Origin: an uncultured Flavobacteriales bacterium
GTDB taxonomy: Bacteria; Bacteroidota; Bacteroidia; Flavobacteriales; Crocinitomicaceae
DNA: 64,000 nucleotides
Direction: 5' to 3'
Assembly (NCBI GenBank): GCA_946480815.1
Contig: CAMLLB010000009.1
Coordinates: 1 to 64,000 of the forward strand
Shown here: positions 23,243 through 31,263 of the stretch, piece after piece
Layout of the letters: each line of letters begins with the position of its first letter
Position numbering within the stretch: position 1 is the stretch's first letter
Notes under the pieces: model-generated
Databases searched by the model: none
Told to the model about the DNA's origin: nothing
The model's input: the letters and a program-made list of their open reading frames with translations, nothing else
Position numbers and translations under genes: made by a program

Positions 23243-24649
23243 TTATTGATCCATTCTCACAATCTTCGGAGAAAATGTCCCGATCGTTTCTACCAATTCC
23301 TGCTGATTTCCCATGACGTGATGGATGTTTTTGTATGCCATCGGACATTCATCCACTGCTCCACCAATCAAACTTACATCTGAATTCGCAAGCGTTTTCA
23401 TCATCTCACTTTTCGTAAACCGGCTCTTGCATTCGGAACGTGAAAACACACGTCCGGCTCCATGCGAAGCTGAGTTTAAACTGGAAGCATTTCCCAATCC
23501 ACGAACAATGAATCCAGGAGCAGTCATACTTCCGGGAATAATTCCCAATGCACCCAAACCCGCAGGAGTTGCGCCTTTCCGATGCACAATACATTCTTTG
23601 CCACTTGTCTGCCGATCAGGCAGGTTTACTGTTTCTTTCCATGCAAAATTGTGATGGTTCTCTATCGTCATCAACATGCGGAGCCCCAACTTTTTGGTCA
23701 ATCGTGCGTGAATATCATCGTGACAAGCTTTGGCATATTCACCGGCAAGATTCATGGCGTTCCAATACTCTTGTCCGTCGTGCGTATCCAGGTTCAGCCA
23801 GGCCAAATGCTGTACTTGTCTCGGCAAAGGACACTGCTTCACAGCCAATTGCGTGTATTGCTTTGCAATGGCAGCGCCTAAACCGCGGGATCCGCTGTGA
23901 CTCAGCAAAGCAAAATATTCTCCCGGAGGAATTCCGGCATCCGAAGCAGTAATGGTTACAGTTCCGAATTCCACAAAATGATTTCCGCCTCCGGAAGTTC
24001 CCAATTGCTGGTAAGCTTTCCCCTGAAGCTTTCTCAGGAGTGGAATTTCCCGGAACAAGGTGCTTTCCATGATCGGATGATCGTGTTTGATCTTGTGCTG
24101 TTCGTACATTCCAAACTTGGTGTGCTCCGAAAGCAAATTCTGCAATTGATGCGTTTTCCCGTTGAAAAACGACGCCGGTGCATCGAAAATGCTCAGTGAC
24201 ATCCGGCAACCGATATCTACTCCAACTCCGTAAGGAATCACTGCATTATCTGTTGCCAAAACGCCTCCGATCGGTAAGCCGTAACCGTAATGCGCATCAG
24301 GCATGAGTGCTCCCTGTACCGAGACAGGAAGTTTCAAAGCCTGGTAAAACTGATGTTTGGTCTTGTCATCAATTTCATTCTCGCCGTAAATCAAAAACGG
24401 TGAACGTTCGATCTTCAATTCGTTGAATTTCACCTCAACCGGTGCAACCAATCCTTCTGCAACCTTCCCCCAAACTCCATCTCCGATGTATTCATCCGGA
24501 GCGTACAATAATTCGGAAAGTTCTTTCAGAACGCGGTCTTTTGTTTCTCTTTTCTTATATCTGCTGATCAGCCCTAAGGCGATGTTTACAGAGTTGTCGT
24601 TGGGGAAGCCGATCTTTAATAAGTCTTTCCCCTTAATTTTATTTCCCAT
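23243..24649 (-). CDS. rtcB: RNA-splicing ligase RtcB
   Basis: RtcB joins RNA 2',3'-cyclic phosphate (or 3'-phosphate) and 5'-OH ends with GTP and Mn2+. The 468-residue protein has the metal- and GMP-site blocks PDAHYGYGLPIGGVLA (about 117-132), GVGVDIGCRM (metal Cys148), GTSGGGNHFVEFG, LSHSGSRGLG and the guanylylated histidine in ASHGAGRVFSR near the C-terminus. An N-terminal extension of about 80 residues before the catalytic core is characteristic of the RtcB type paired with PrfH. It is the first gene of a three-gene operon (rtcB-prfH-TPR), supporting a role in repairing cleaved rRNA or tRNA. Upstream is a 500-bp gap with a small peptide unit on the same strand. Confidence 0.95.
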   Translation of the reverse strand: MGNKIKGKDLLKIGFPNDNSVNIALGLISRYKKRETKDRVLKELSELLYAPDEYIGDGVWGKVAEGLVAPVEVKFNELKIERSPFLIYGENEIDDKTKHQFYQALKLPVSVQGALMPDAHYGYGLPIGGVLATDNAVIPYGVGVDIGCRMSLSIFDAPASFFNGKTHQLQNLLSEHTKFGMYEQHKIKHDHPIMESTLFREIPLLRKLQGKAYQQLGTSGGGNHFVEFGTVTITASDAGIPPGEYFALLSHSGSRGLGAAIAKQYTQLAVKQCPLPRQVQHLAWLNLDTHDGQEYWNAMNLAGEYAKACHDDIHARLTKKLGLRMLMTIENHHNFAWKETVNLPDRQTSGKECIVHRKGATPAGLGALGIIPGSMTAPGFIVRGLGNASSLNSASHGAGRVFSRSECKSRFTKSEMMKTLANSDVSLIGGAVDECPMAYKNIHHVMGNQQELVETIGTFSPKIVRMDQ

Positions 24650-24820
24650 AAATTTTTCTTAGATGGCAGAAGTAAAATCTCAATCTCGGCGTTATTCCAA
24701 AATTTTCCGTTGGTCATTTACCTCAGTAAACTCCCAAGCAAAAAATTTCAGAAAGCCTTGATCTTGAAATTTTCTTTCTGCCTTGATTTTTTCGTGACTC
24801 TTTCTGAGTCTAAGAAGAGA

Positions 24821-24853
24821 TTTCGGGGTTTCGACTACGCTCAACCACCGAAA
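24821..24853. repeat. Hairpin carrying the TTCGACTACGCTCA repeat
   Basis: TTTCGG-GGTT and AACC-A-CCGAAA pair around TCGACTACGCTC. It is the same core repeat as at 14351 and 27811. It lies between rtcB and the small peptide unit. Confidence 0.7.
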
Positions 24854-24870
24854 ATGGGAAACGTATAGAA

Positions 24871-24907
24871 CAAAAAAATCCGAAACCTCTAAGTGCTTCG
24901 GATTTTC
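24871..24907 (-). terminator. Terminator of the small peptide unit
   Basis: ATCCGAA (24878-24884) pairs with TTCGGAT (24897-24903). On the minus strand seven T follow directly. It sits 24 nt after the stop of the 25-codon frame at 24931-25008. Confidence 0.85.
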
Positions 24908-24930
24908 ATATACAGATGATTTTTAAATCG

Positions 24931-25008
24931 CTATTGAAAAACCCAAAGCCCGAGCACACCAGCATCCTTGCCGGTTGGAGCTCCTAATGTCATACTGAAA
25001 TTGATCAT
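24931..25008 (-). CDS. Candidate 25-residue peptide gene
   Basis: A short frame of 25 codons (begins MINFSMTLGAPTGKD, ends GVLGLWVFQ) lies in the middle of a compact transcription unit: a TAnnTTTG box (TACATTTG, 25069-25076) about 60 nt upstream and a strong terminator (24871-24907) 24 nt downstream. The peptide has a hydrophobic/Gly-rich half with a tryptophan near the end and no cysteine. Before it in the leader is another start-stop frame, MMQRQNK. I recognise no family. It may be a small membrane or signal peptide, a precursor peptide, or only part of a regulatory RNA. The surrounding unit is the stronger evidence; the coding call itself is moderate. Confidence 0.4.
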   Translation of the reverse strand: MINFSMTLGAPTGKDAGVLGLWVFQ

Positions 25009-25068
25009 TGCTTCGGTTTTTAAAATTGTTATTACTTGTTTTGTCTCTGCATCATTGAGAGACGAGTG

Positions 25069-25076
25069 CAAATGTA
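25069..25076 (-). promoter_or_regulatory. -7 promoter box of the small peptide unit
   Basis: TACATTTG on the minus strand fits TAnnTTTG exactly and equals the -7 box seen before phhA. No good TTTG lies 19-21 bases upstream, so it is half-supported. The transcript would run from about 25063 to 24872. Confidence 0.45.
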
Positions 25077-25158
25077 ACGCAAAAAAAATGACACGGTTGT
25101 GTCCGGATTGAAAAAAAATTTTGGGAGGTCCTCCCTTATTACGTAGTAATAAGAAAAA

Positions 25159-25790
25159 TCAATCAATAACTACTCCATGCCCAGAACAGCCAAAACAAAC
25201 TCCATTTTGCCAATATTTATATTCATGAAGCACACCTGATCCACTACATTTAGAGCATAGTTTTGCATGATCAATTAGTTCATTTTTTGAATTAAAAACA
25301 GGAATTTTGTTGGACTCATGAACCTCTTGATGACACTTATAACACAATGCAACTAAAGCTTCATCGTCGTATTCCCAAGCCATTTTCCCAACAATGTAAT
25401 ATGTATGATGTATATTCAGATCTATTTGATCATAATCAGAGACAAAACATATTGTCTGAATGTCTTTTTTTGAAGGGTCATTCTTATTCACAGAAATCTT
25501 TAAAGCAAACTTTAAATTCTCTTCCACAAAGTCATTTTCATCATCGATGTAATCAATTGATAAAAGCATCCCATTTTTAAAGTACAACAAATTAGAACCA
25601 ATAAGTTTGGTTCCAACCGAATACCCATTTGCTCTCATTTCTTCAAGATTCTTAATTCCGAAACTAGAAGATATCTCTAATAAGGGAGTTTTTTTTTGTG
25701 ACAATGTTGACATCTAAATTCGTCTCTCTCTAAAATCAGATCTCGTTTTGATTTCCATTCACTAGATTGTAATTGTTCATCATAGGTCAT
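25159..25790 (-). CDS. HNH endonuclease-like protein, split by -1 frame change at A9
   Basis: The ATG at 25790 opens a frame reading MTYDEQLQSSEWKSKRDLI then LERDEFRCQHCHKKK, the usual start of an HNH nuclease with its first zinc CxxC. It stops at 25677. A second frame, shifted by -1 and joined at a run of nine A (25689-25697), continues through LNIHHTYYIVGK, ALCYKCHQEVH (second zinc pair and HH...H catalytic pattern) to a DnaJ-like zinc ribbon CSKCSGSG...CFGCSGHG. Together they give about 210 residues and a complete HNH treble-clef. The A AAA AAA heptamer is a classic -1 slippery site, so this may be programmed, a transcriptional slip, or an indel or sequencing error. It follows the HEPN gene by 5 nt. 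An internal ATG (25713) is an unlikely true start. Confidence 0.75.
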
Positions 25791-25795
25791 CTTAA

Positions 25796-26602
25796 TTACT
25801 TTTTATAGTCTGAACTCAATAATTTTCGAACAAAAATTAATGCAGATTCTGCTTTATCTTTGGTTAATTCAGCATCAGAATGTGCCACTACGTTTCTCAT
25901 TTCTCTAATTTCATTAATTGATTCTATGTCGCTTTTTTGAATTATCTTTTCTTTCAATGCTATTCTTACAATTTCTTCAAATTGATATCTCTGTACCCGA
26001 AAGTTGCGACTTATTATAATCCTGTACAAATGAAGCTCAAGTACTTTAAATGATTCTAAAATTGAATGTGCATAATACTGATCTTTAAAAAGTTTAGTAG
26101 CCTGATCGAGATCTTTAATCTCTTGTTCTTCTATCTCTTGTTCTTCTTTCTTCTTACGATTTTCAAGTAATATTTTAGACCATGATTTTGAAAGTGAAGC
26201 GGTCAAAGCACCAAGAGCTCCGGAAATCATATAACCTATTCTTGATTCTAATTCTTTCACATTATCGATTAAAAGGTATGTTATTTTAACTATTAAGATA
26301 TTGAGAGCAATTAATATAGGAGTCAAAAGCATAAAAACAAATAGAAAATAAGCAAATCGAACCAAGTAGTCAAAAATTTTCCATTTTCCTATTTTAGTAT
26401 CTCTGGCAATAATTTCAGATACGTACAAATAAAGACATATTGCAAAGCAAATCACGATGAACAATAAATATTGAGACAGGTTAAATATATAATAACCTAA
26501 GTTCAATTCTACTTTTGCCAATTCATCCTTAAAAGCACTAAATGAGATAATTAGAGTAACAAATCCTAAAATTATTTCATACTTATTTTTTATTCTATCC
26601 AT
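25796..26602 (-). CDS. Membrane protein with C-terminal HEPN-like domain
   Basis: The 268-residue protein has three or four hydrophobic segments (about residues 10-25, 38-60, 80-107 and possibly 123-140), then a charged coiled coil (KKKEEQEIEEQEIKDLDQ, 150-170). A C-terminal helical domain of about 100 residues follows. This domain carries RNVVAH at 236-241, the RX4H motif of HEPN ribonucleases, preceded by an AHSILESFKVLELHLYRII helix as in the DUF4145-like HEPN group. HEPN proteins are common RNases in toxin-antitoxin and phage-defence systems. The gene is 5 nt upstream of the HNH-like gene, in visibly more A+T-rich DNA than its neighbours, which suggests an acquired two-gene module. The defence role is inference; the HEPN call is moderate. 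Confidence 0.65.
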   Translation of the reverse strand: MDRIKNKYEIILGFVTLIISFSAFKDELAKVELNLGYYIFNLSQYLLFIVICFAICLYLYVSEIIARDTKIGKWKIFDYLVRFAYFLFVFMLLTPILIALNILIVKITYLLIDNVKELESRIGYMISGALGALTASLSKSWSKILLENRKKKEEQEIEEQEIKDLDQATKLFKDQYYAHSILESFKVLELHLYRIIISRNFRVQRYQFEEIVRIALKEKIIQKSDIESINEIREMRNVVAHSDAELTKDKAESALIFVRKLLSSDYKK

Positions 26603-26678
26603 TGAGTTCTAACAGTGGTTACTTTATTACTCAAGTATAATTCAATTATTTGTCCTAATGAGTCCTTGTTAGTAAGTA

Positions 26679-27602
26679 TTAAAAACTAATCTTCACCCTG
26701 TAAATCTTACTCAATCCGTTCTCATTTTGGTTCACATATTCCTGGAATTCCTCCATGCTTTTGAAGTCTTTTGATTGAAGTAAATTCCGCTTGCTTGTAA
26801 AGTACAAAATTTGCGTTTTTTCATCGTAAAACGGACAATATTCCATGTATTTGGTGTTGATCACCGAGCCCAGGTTTTCGGCTTTTTGCCAATTGCCGGA
26901 AGCATCTTTTTTTGCCACATATAAATCACCGCTTCCGAAACCACCATCAGCGTTGTACTTTGTGTAAATTAAAAACTGTTCATTACTGGAAATGAAGGCA
27001 TTGAATTCGTATCCGGCACTGTTTATATTGTCGTTCAGCAGGATTGGAGAAACATACTTTTTACCGTTCCATTCACAGAAATAAATATCGTCTTTTCCTT
27101 TCCCGGTTTTGGCGTCCATCGTGAAATACAGGTTGTTGTTTTTGCTCAATGTCGGGTAGAATTCATTGTTCTCCGAATTCACTGATTTTCCAAGGTTTAC
27201 AGGTTCCGACCAGGGATCCGTTTCGTTCTTCCGTTCCACGTACCACAGATCAAAATTCCTGGCAGCTTCCTTTGCTCCTTTTTCTGGTCGGTTGGAAGCA
27301 AAATAAAGCCTCAGACCATCATCCGAAAGAAAAGGCTCCATGTAGCTGTTTTCGTCGCAAAAAGAAAGTAATTCGGCCTCCGACCAATTCTTTCCTGATT
27401 TCCGGATACTGGCAAGCTGCGAAATACTGCCATCGGGGCTTTGAATGGTAAAGAAAGCTTCCTGTCCATTCTTGTCGATACAGAAATCACGTACATTCAA
27501 AAACTGGTTGAGACTTTTATCGAATAAGGTTACAACGAGAGAATCCTGGGAAAAAGAAAATCCGGTGATAAAAAGGAAGATGAATAGTTTGAGTCGAAGC
27601 AT
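26679..27602 (-). CDS. Secreted PD40 (WD40-like) beta-propeller protein
   Basis: From the ATG at 27602 this is 307 residues with a signal peptide (LRLKLFIFLFITGFSFSQ). The mature chain has repeated PD40-type blades: GQEAFFTIQSPDG, DDGLRLYFASNRPEKG, FYPTLSKNNNLYFTMDAKTGKGKDDIYF, NEQFLIYTKYNADGGFGSGDLYVA and DEKTQILYFTSKRN. Such propellers occur in TolB-like and OmpA-linked envelope proteins of Bacteroidota. There is no OmpA domain here, so it is a lone propeller, probably periplasmic or surface-exposed. An upstream in-frame start at 27635 would break the signal peptide. The ligand is unknown. Confidence 0.85.
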   Translation of the reverse strand: MLRLKLFIFLFITGFSFSQDSLVVTLFDKSLNQFLNVRDFCIDKNGQEAFFTIQSPDGSISQLASIRKSGKNWSEAELLSFCDENSYMEPFLSDDGLRLYFASNRPEKGAKEAARNFDLWYVERKNETDPWSEPVNLGKSVNSENNEFYPTLSKNNNLYFTMDAKTGKGKDDIYFCEWNGKKYVSPILLNDNINSAGYEFNAFISSNEQFLIYTKYNADGGFGSGDLYVAKKDASGNWQKAENLGSVINTKYMEYCPFYDEKTQILYFTSKRNLLQSKDFKSMEEFQEYVNQNENGLSKIYRVKISF

Positions 27603-27674
27603 CGTTCTGAAAAGATTTGGAACGAATGTAATCAATTCAGAACTTGTAAAGTTGTCAGAAACGGTAAGATCTAC

Positions 27675-27704
27675 TTTTCATCCCGATAGCTATCGGGATG
27701 AAAA
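27675..27704. repeat. 30-base perfect palindrome
   Basis: TTTTCATCCCGATAG is followed directly by its exact reverse complement. The inner CCCGATAGCTATCGGG is a palindrome I know as widespread in Bacteroidota intergenic DNA. It lies between the PD40 and sucC genes. Confidence 0.85.
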
Positions 27705-27810
27705 TTTGCCAATTCGCCAAATAGCGAACCGCCCGCTATCACTGATCTATATGCTGTAAAAACAGCTTTATCCGATAACACAAACCATAGCAAAAGTGTT
27801 TCAGAAAAAT

Positions 27811-27853
27811 AAAAAAGCCCGGTCACTGAGCGTAGTCGAAGTGCCGGGCTTTA
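27811..27853 (-). terminator. sucC terminator with a repeat in its loop
   Basis: AAAGCCCGG (27814-27822) and CCGGGCTTT (27844-27852) form the stem. The loop is the CACTGAGCGTAGTCGAAGTG version of the repeat seen at 14351, itself able to pair. On the minus strand TTTTTT follows. It ends the sucC transcript. Confidence 0.85.
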
Positions 27854-27870
27854 CTATCATTTGAATCAGC

Positions 27871-29082
27871 TTACGCCAATACTTCTTTTACTTTATCTGC
27901 TGCTTCCTGCAACAATACAGCTGAATGCACATTCAATCCTGACTCATCAATGATTTTCTTTGCTTCTTCTGCATTTGTTCCCTGCAAACGAACAATGATC
28001 GGAACAGGAATATTCCCGATGCTCTTATAAGCATCAACAACACCTTGTGCCACACGGTCACAACGAACGATACCACCGAAGATATTGATCAAAATTGCTT
28101 TTACGTTCGGATCCTTCAAAATGATGTGGAATGCTTTTTCAACGCGCTCAGCATCTGCAGTACCACCAACATCCAGGAAGTTAGCAGGGTTACCACCCGA
28201 GTACTTGATAATATCCATTGTTGCCATTGCCAAACCGGCACCGTTTACCATACAAGCAACGTTTCCGTCCAATTTCACGAAGTTCAATCCTGCTGCGTCA
28301 GCCTCAACATCCAACGGATCTTCTTCCGAAGTGTCACGCATTGCTGCGTAATCCGGATGACGGTACAATCCGTTTCCATCCAACGTTACTTTCGCATCAA
28401 CTGCAATGATCTTATTATCTGAAGTTTTCAATACCGGGTTGATCTCGAACATCGCAGCATCACATCCTTCGTAAGCATTGTACAAGCTCACAACAAATTT
28501 CGTCATTTGCTTGAATGCTTCTCCTGACAATCCAAGATTGAAAGCAATCTTACGAGCCTGGAATCCTTGAATTCCAACACGCGGATCGATTTCTTCCTTG
28601 AAAATCAAATGTGGTGTATCGTGAGCAACTGTTTCGATGTCCATTCCTCCTTCAGTAGAGTACATGATTGTGTTACGGCCTTTCTCACGGTCCAATAAAA
28701 CTGACATGTAGAATTCTTCTACTTCAGCTTCTCCCGGATAATAAACGTCCTCAGCCAACAAAATTTTGCTTACCAATTTCCCTTTCCCGTTTGTTTGAGC
28801 AGTTTCAAGGTGTCCGCCAAGGATTCCCTTTACTTTCTCTTCAACCTGGTCAATTCCTTTTGCCAAAACTACACCGTTGGAACCAGTTTCCTGAACGATC
28901 CCTTTTCCACGACCTCCAGCATGGATTTGTGCTTTTACCACATACCAGCCTGTTCCCGTTTCTTCTGTCAATTTTTTAGCTGCAGCAACTGCATCTTCTA
29001 CTTTTTCTACAACAATTCCGCGCTGGATTGCCACGCCATATTTTTGTAAAATTGATTTTCCTTGATATTCGTGTAAGTTCAT
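27871..29082 (-). CDS. sucC: Succinate-CoA ligase, beta subunit
   Basis: SucC with SucD interconverts succinyl-CoA and succinate in the TCA cycle, making ATP or GTP. The 403-residue protein begins MNLHEYQGKSILQKYGV, the standard family start, followed by the ATP-grasp domain with VVKAQIHAGGRGK and a SEGGMDIE block. It ends with the CoA-ligase domain including FLDVGGTADAERV, ILINIFGGIVRCD and RLQGTNAEEA. Length and motifs are normal. No sucD is adjacent, which is common in Bacteroidota. Repeat-rich DNA and a PD40 gene lie downstream, and a lone accessory nuclease gene diverges upstream. Confidence 0.97.
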   Translation of the reverse strand: MNLHEYQGKSILQKYGVAIQRGIVVEKVEDAVAAAKKLTEETGTGWYVVKAQIHAGGRGKGIVQETGSNGVVLAKGIDQVEEKVKGILGGHLETAQTNGKGKLVSKILLAEDVYYPGEAEVEEFYMSVLLDREKGRNTIMYSTEGGMDIETVAHDTPHLIFKEEIDPRVGIQGFQARKIAFNLGLSGEAFKQMTKFVVSLYNAYEGCDAAMFEINPVLKTSDNKIIAVDAKVTLDGNGLYRHPDYAAMRDTSEEDPLDVEADAAGLNFVKLDGNVACMVNGAGLAMATMDIIKYSGGNPANFLDVGGTADAERVEKAFHIILKDPNVKAILINIFGGIVRCDRVAQGVVDAYKSIGNIPVPIIVRLQGTNAEEAKKIIDESGLNVHSAVLLQEAADKVKEVLA

Positions 29083-29255
29083 GACAACTTTTTAAATTTT
29101 TGGTGCGCTAAAGGTAAACATTTAATTGGTTCGAAGTAGTTGGAAGAATAGAAAAATTCACTGAATCTGAAAAAATAATATCCATTGTTTGATCTGTATT
29201 TGGCTTAAAAAAAAATTAAAATTTATATTTATCGAACTAAACGGAACTAATCATT

Positions 29256-31118
29256 ATGAAACTGGAAAAAATACTCGACCAACTTGGCGCTTTAGAAAAA
29301 AACGCATTTATAAAAATCATCGATTCAATAATTTCATCTAAGCCAAAGAATGCAAAACAAATTGATCAAATTTTGGCTTCTTCTTATGGTGGAATAAAAA
29401 ATGTTGACAATTCAAATATTGCTCAGATATTCAACTTAGTTGAAGATGAATTTATGACAATTATTAAAACCGAATTTAGAAGGACCTCTTCTCAATTGGA
29501 TATCGTTATTGACTTAATTATCCAAGACGGAAATTCAATTTTGAAACAAGAATGGTTTTCCAGACTATATGAGAATGAAATCAAAGCTTTAAAAAGTAAA
29601 ATAAAACAATTTCAAACTGATATAGAAGATGAAAAGAGTGAACTTTCATCAGAAAGAAAGCGTGATTACAGGATCTATAAAACTTGTTTAAATACCGCTT
29701 ATCGTAATGATGCAAATAACAATCAAGAACATAAAATCACAAATGATGAGTTATCAATTCTCATAGCAATTTCGAAAGAATTAGAACTCTCTCAAGACGA
29801 AGTGAAATTGATTAATTATTCAGTTATTGAACCAAAAAAAATTGATACTATCCAGATTGTAGAACAATTAAAAAGTATTGGTGTCTTATTTGTTTCAAAA
29901 AAGTCAAACACACTGTTTATCTCAGATGAAATGGTTCGTGTTCTTAGAAAAGTCAGGAAAAAAGATGTTGCCGATAAGTTTCTCAGAAGAGTACTCAAAT
30001 TATTTAAAGATCCACAAATTAATTTGATATGCAAAAAGCATAATATAGACCGGAAACTTTCAATTCCTGAAAAAATTGAAACAATTATTAAAAATGGAAT
30101 TTCACTGAAAGATATTCTTTCTGAATCCGTGCATAAAGAAGGTACATCTTTATTGGATAAAAGACGGTTTATTAACGAATTCTGTGACAAACATCTTAAT
30201 ATTACACCTGCTTTAAAAGGTTCAACTGTCGACGAAAAATTAAATAACCTATTAATTCATTTTGAACTAATAGAAAGGGATGAAAAAGTAGGTATCTCTC
30301 ATGATGGGTATGCAAAACTTTTAAAGGATTTGCGAGAATCAAACCTTGGCATAGAAAAAGCACTAAAAATAACCTTAAGTCAAAGTCCTGAAACCGATTT
30401 ACTTCAAACAGATTATTTGTTAGATCGAAATATTAAGCCTGCTGATATTTTAGAATTAATTCCAGAAGAACAACTAATCACATTTTGTACAAATCAAAAT
30501 ATAAAAACTAGAGGAGAGAGAATTTCTAATATTCTGGATGCTTATACCGACTCTGAAAACATTTTCATTGAAAATTATGAAAACATTGGATTTAGACGAT
30601 TTAATGAACTTAAGGAGGCTGGCCTTTTATTAAAAGAAGCAGAACTAGGACTCAAATTTGAAGAAATTACCAAATCAATTTTTACACAATTAGGTTTGTC
30701 AATTGATGAAGATTTGAAGAAAAAGATCAATACCACAAAGGATGCGATGGATATTCTTATTAATGTTGGAAATAATGATATTATAATTGTTGAATGTAAA
30801 ACTCAAAAAGAAGCTGGTTACAATAAATTCTCAAGTGTTTCAAGGCAAATAAAATCATACAAACATGTAGCTGAATCTCACGGTCATCGGGTCGTAAAAA
30901 CCTTACTTGTTGCTCCGGATTTTTCAGATCAGTTTATCTCTGAATGTGATTCAGATTTGTCTACCAGTGAAATTCATTTATCACTAATTACTGCAAATTC
31001 GCTTCTGAAAATTTTAGAAGGTTTCAAATTACAAACAAAGCACTCTACATTTCCCCATGTGCTTTTTAGAGATGTTTTAATAAATGAAGATCGGATTCTT
31101 AAAGCGATATCAAAATAA
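29256..31118 (+). CDS. Large protein with C-terminal PD-(D/E)XK nuclease-like domain
   Basis: This 620-residue protein is A+T-rich in its codons and stands alone between sucC and phhA, which suggests transfer. The last 170 residues look like an Mrr/REase fold: a GLKFEEITKSIFTQLG helix (about 463-480), MDILI with Asp499, and VECKTQ with Glu513 and Lys515, the D-x14-E-x-K core, then FSSVSRQIKSYKHVAESHGHRV and VVKTLLVAPDFSDQF. The upstream 450 residues are helical and charged, with SAP-like short segments (for example LICKKHNIDRKLSIPEKIETII and a similar one near 410). I know no named family for the whole chain. A single-gene restriction or phage-defence role is likely but inferred. Confidence 0.65.
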   Translation: MKLEKILDQLGALEKNAFIKIIDSIISSKPKNAKQIDQILASSYGGIKNVDNSNIAQIFNLVEDEFMTIIKTEFRRTSSQLDIVIDLIIQDGNSILKQEWFSRLYENEIKALKSKIKQFQTDIEDEKSELSSERKRDYRIYKTCLNTAYRNDANNNQEHKITNDELSILIAISKELELSQDEVKLINYSVIEPKKIDTIQIVEQLKSIGVLFVSKKSNTLFISDEMVRVLRKVRKKDVADKFLRRVLKLFKDPQINLICKKHNIDRKLSIPEKIETIIKNGISLKDILSESVHKEGTSLLDKRRFINEFCDKHLNITPALKGSTVDEKLNNLLIHFELIERDEKVGISHDGYAKLLKDLRESNLGIEKALKITLSQSPETDLLQTDYLLDRNIKPADILELIPEEQLITFCTNQNIKTRGERISNILDAYTDSENIFIENYENIGFRRFNELKEAGLLLKEAELGLKFEEITKSIFTQLGLSIDEDLKKKINTTKDAMDILINVGNNDIIIVECKTQKEAGYNKFSSVSRQIKSYKHVAESHGHRVVKTLLVAPDFSDQFISECDSDLSTSEIHLSLITANSLLKILEGFKLQTKHSTFPHVLFRDVLINEDRILKAISK

Positions 31119-31137
31119 TTTAACAAAACATTTTTGC

Positions 31138-31170
31138 TTTTGTTATTTAAGAAACAATTAGTTACATTTG
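31138..31170 (+). promoter_or_regulatory. Promoter of the phh leader and operon
   Basis: TTTTG (31138-31142), 20 bases, then TACATTTG (31163-31170), is a full match to the Bacteroidota consensus TTTG-N19-21-TAnnTTTG. Transcription would begin near 31175, right at the leader peptide ATG. Confidence 0.8.
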
Positions 31171-31174
31171 TGTC

Positions 31175-31237
31175 ATGAATAGTCCAATGCATATTTGCGC
31201 TTATTATTATCAGTTTCTAAACCTGGGAACCGAATAA
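31175..31237 (+). CDS. Tyrosine-rich leader peptide of the phh operon
   Basis: A 20-codon frame, MNSPMHICAYYYQFLNLGTE, starts at the expected transcript start. It contains three consecutive Tyr codons (31202-31210) and a Phe codon nearby. An intrinsic terminator (31264-31294) follows before phhA. GAACCG at 31227-31232 is complementary to CGGTTC at 31269-31274, which is in the 5' arm of that terminator. A ribosome paused at the Tyr codons would leave GAACCG free to disrupt the terminator, and one reaching the stop would cover it. This is the layout of amino acid attenuation, and it fits a gene whose enzyme makes tyrosine. The coding call is inferred from layout alone. Confidence 0.7.
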   Translation: MNSPMHICAYYYQFLNLGTE

Positions 31238-31263
31238 GTCGTTATGTAAACTTTATAGCTGTG

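Noticed and set aside
23235..23348. N-terminal extension of prfH
   Set aside because: It overlaps the end of rtcB, adds low-complexity residues, and the ATG at 23234 fits the family.
25677..25790. Separate 37-residue zinc-finger peptide
   Set aside because: It is the front part of an HNH domain whose rest follows in the -1 frame, so a split gene is the better reading.
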